Shown: positions 63,137 through 64,000 of the stretch, one piece after another | How the letters are laid out: every line of letters starts with the position of its first letter | Numbering within the stretch: the first letter of the stretch is position 1 | NCBI RefSeq assembly: GCF_013363975.1 | Contig: NZ_JABWGN010000007.1 | Span: 186,001-250,000 of the forward strand | Reading direction: 5' to 3' | Length of the DNA: 64,000 nucleotides | Source: Nonomuraea montanisoli | GTDB lineage: Bacteria; Actinomycetota; Actinomycetes; Streptosporangiales; Streptosporangiaceae | The notes under the pieces: generated by a model | Told to the model about the DNA's origin: nothing | The model's database searches: none | The model's input: only the letters and a program-made list of their open reading frames with translations | Translations under genes and position numbers: made by a program

Positions 63137-63853
63137 ATGACGGCGCTCACGGCCGCGATGTGCGCAACCATCGCCGTCTGGCTGTGGACCGGCCCCGAGG
63201 CCGCCGAGACCCGGCTACGTCGCATGATCTCGCCGACCACACTCGGGCGTCCGTTCCTGTGGCACTCCGTACGACGGCTGGCGACGCGCCCGAGCCCGGC
63301 CAGGCGAGCCGACACCTGGCGCAGAGCCACGATCGAGCTGTGCCAGTCCCTGACCGCCGAGCTCACAGCAGGCCGTACCCCCGGCGAGGCCCTGACCAGA
63401 GCCCTGGAAGCCGTCGACTTCCCCGACCCGGACGCTCTGCGGCCCGTCGTCGCGGCGGCCCGGGACGGCGGGGACGTGGCGAGCGCCCTCGCGTCGGTGG
63501 CGCCGGCTCAGGGAGGCGAGGGACTGCGCCGCCTGGCCGCGTGCTGGGAGGTCAGCGTGACGGCCGGAGCCGGTCTGGCGGCCTTGGTGGACCGGGTCGG
63601 AAGCACGTTACGCACGGCCCAGACTCACAGGCAGGACGTCGCCGCCCAACTCGCCGGCCCCCGCACCACGGCCCGAATGCTCGCCGCTCTGCCGGTCCTC
63701 GGCATCGTCATGGCCGCGGCGCTGAACATGCATCCGCTGGACTTCCTGTTCGGCAGCCTCCCAGGGCTGGCCTGCCTCGCGGTCGGCATCGCCCTGGACG
63801 CCTGTGGCCTGTGGTGGACGCACCGCATGGCGGTACGAGCCCAAGCGTCCTGA
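63137..63853 (+). CDS. tadB: TadB-like type II secretion F-domain membrane protein
   Basis: The 238-residue protein has an N-terminal helix (about 3-20), a cytoplasmic T2SSF helical domain (about 70-175: CQSLTAELTAGRTPGEALTRAL, ACWEVSVTAGAGLAALVDRV), and two C-terminal helices (about 190-230). It is the inner-membrane platform partner of TadA. ATG 63137 follows GGAGAG at long spacing. Shorter than proteobacterial TadB, usual for actinobacteria. A TadC partner is expected beyond the window; 63854-64000 shows no gene start. Confidence 0.85.
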   Translation: MTALTAAMCATIAVWLWTGPEAAETRLRRMISPTTLGRPFLWHSVRRLATRPSPARRADTWRRATIELCQSLTAELTAGRTPGEALTRALEAVDFPDPDALRPVVAAARDGGDVASALASVAPAQGGEGLRRLAACWEVSVTAGAGLAALVDRVGSTLRTAQTHRQDVAAQLAGPRTTARMLAALPVLGIVMAAALNMHPLDFLFGSLPGLACLAVGIALDACGLWWTHRMAVRAQAS

Positions 63854-64000
63854 CCAGGCCGGTCCGTACCAGTGGACGGGACGACGTCCCTCACTCACCA
63901 ACATCGATGAGCGCAGCCCCGGCGAATACACACCCGCCTACATAACTGAGCCCCACGTCAACCCGCTGAGACCGCCGGTGCCGCCCACCGCGTACACAGA

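Overview
The window is high-GC actinobacterial chromosome, with strong G/C third-position bias, many GTG starts and gene-dense operons. WhiB, Crp-like, MarP-like and Tad-type genes are all present. Gene content (twin ArsA-like ATPases, NIT-domain kinase, multi-HAMP hybrid kinase, ECF sigma with an ectodomain) suggests the order Streptosporangiales, perhaps Nonomuraea or a relative. The genus is inference. No rRNA, insertion sequence, prophage or CRISPR array is seen. There is one tRNA, tRNA-Pro(CGG).

Layout. 1-5.9 kb: the end of a membrane protein, pyrE, a very large ECF sigma factor carrying its own zinc finger, membrane helix and ectodomain, and a NYN-domain protein. 5.9-13.7 kb: a baeRF-like protein and a signalling island made of a response regulator, a 1386-residue hybrid kinase with seven tandem HAMP-type units, and a divergent SpoIIE-type phosphatase. 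13.7-18.5 kb: an S9 peptidase homologue lacking its catalytic Ser and His, an RlmA-type rRNA methyltransferase, a short Rho paralogue, and a 47-residue zinc-ribbon gene. 18.5-26 kb: a metallo-beta-lactamase-fold enzyme, an orphan NIT-domain kinase, a coiled-coil membrane protein, DUF6886, a PanE-like reductase, a GT2 glycosyltransferase, a divergent DUF2000/Lrp pair with a palindrome between them, and a P-loop kinase. 26-33 kb: a two-component system convergent with a compact minus-strand run of RsbQ, RsbP, ABC ATPase and FtsX-type permease. 33-40 kb: a GAP-family membrane protein, a secreted protein, and a LAL-type LuxR regulator divergent from a coupled operon of MFS exporter, carotenoid oxygenase and SRPBCC protein.

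From the metallophosphoesterase (40.3 kb) to acs (57.6 kb) the order closely follows Mycobacterium tuberculosis Rv3683 down to Rv3667: metallophosphoesterase, PBP, WhiB4/WblA, two ArsA ATPases, a 51-residue protein, RidA, metallo-beta-lactamase, Crp, endonuclease III, Nudix, MarP, epoxide hydrolase, holin-like protein, acs. This is a conserved envelope, redox and repair neighbourhood.

Beyond it lie a Fic-like protein with a destroyed catalytic motif, a 1.3 kb gap without a protein gene, and the start of a Tad-type locus (TadZ/Ssd, TadA, TadB) that runs off the right edge. The gap holds a structured, terminator-ended RNA candidate in the position where mycobacteria carry Ms1 and Streptomyces carries its 6S-like RNA. 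Together with the all-in-one sigma factor, the variant Rho and the two dead-enzyme homologues, this RNA is the most interesting feature.
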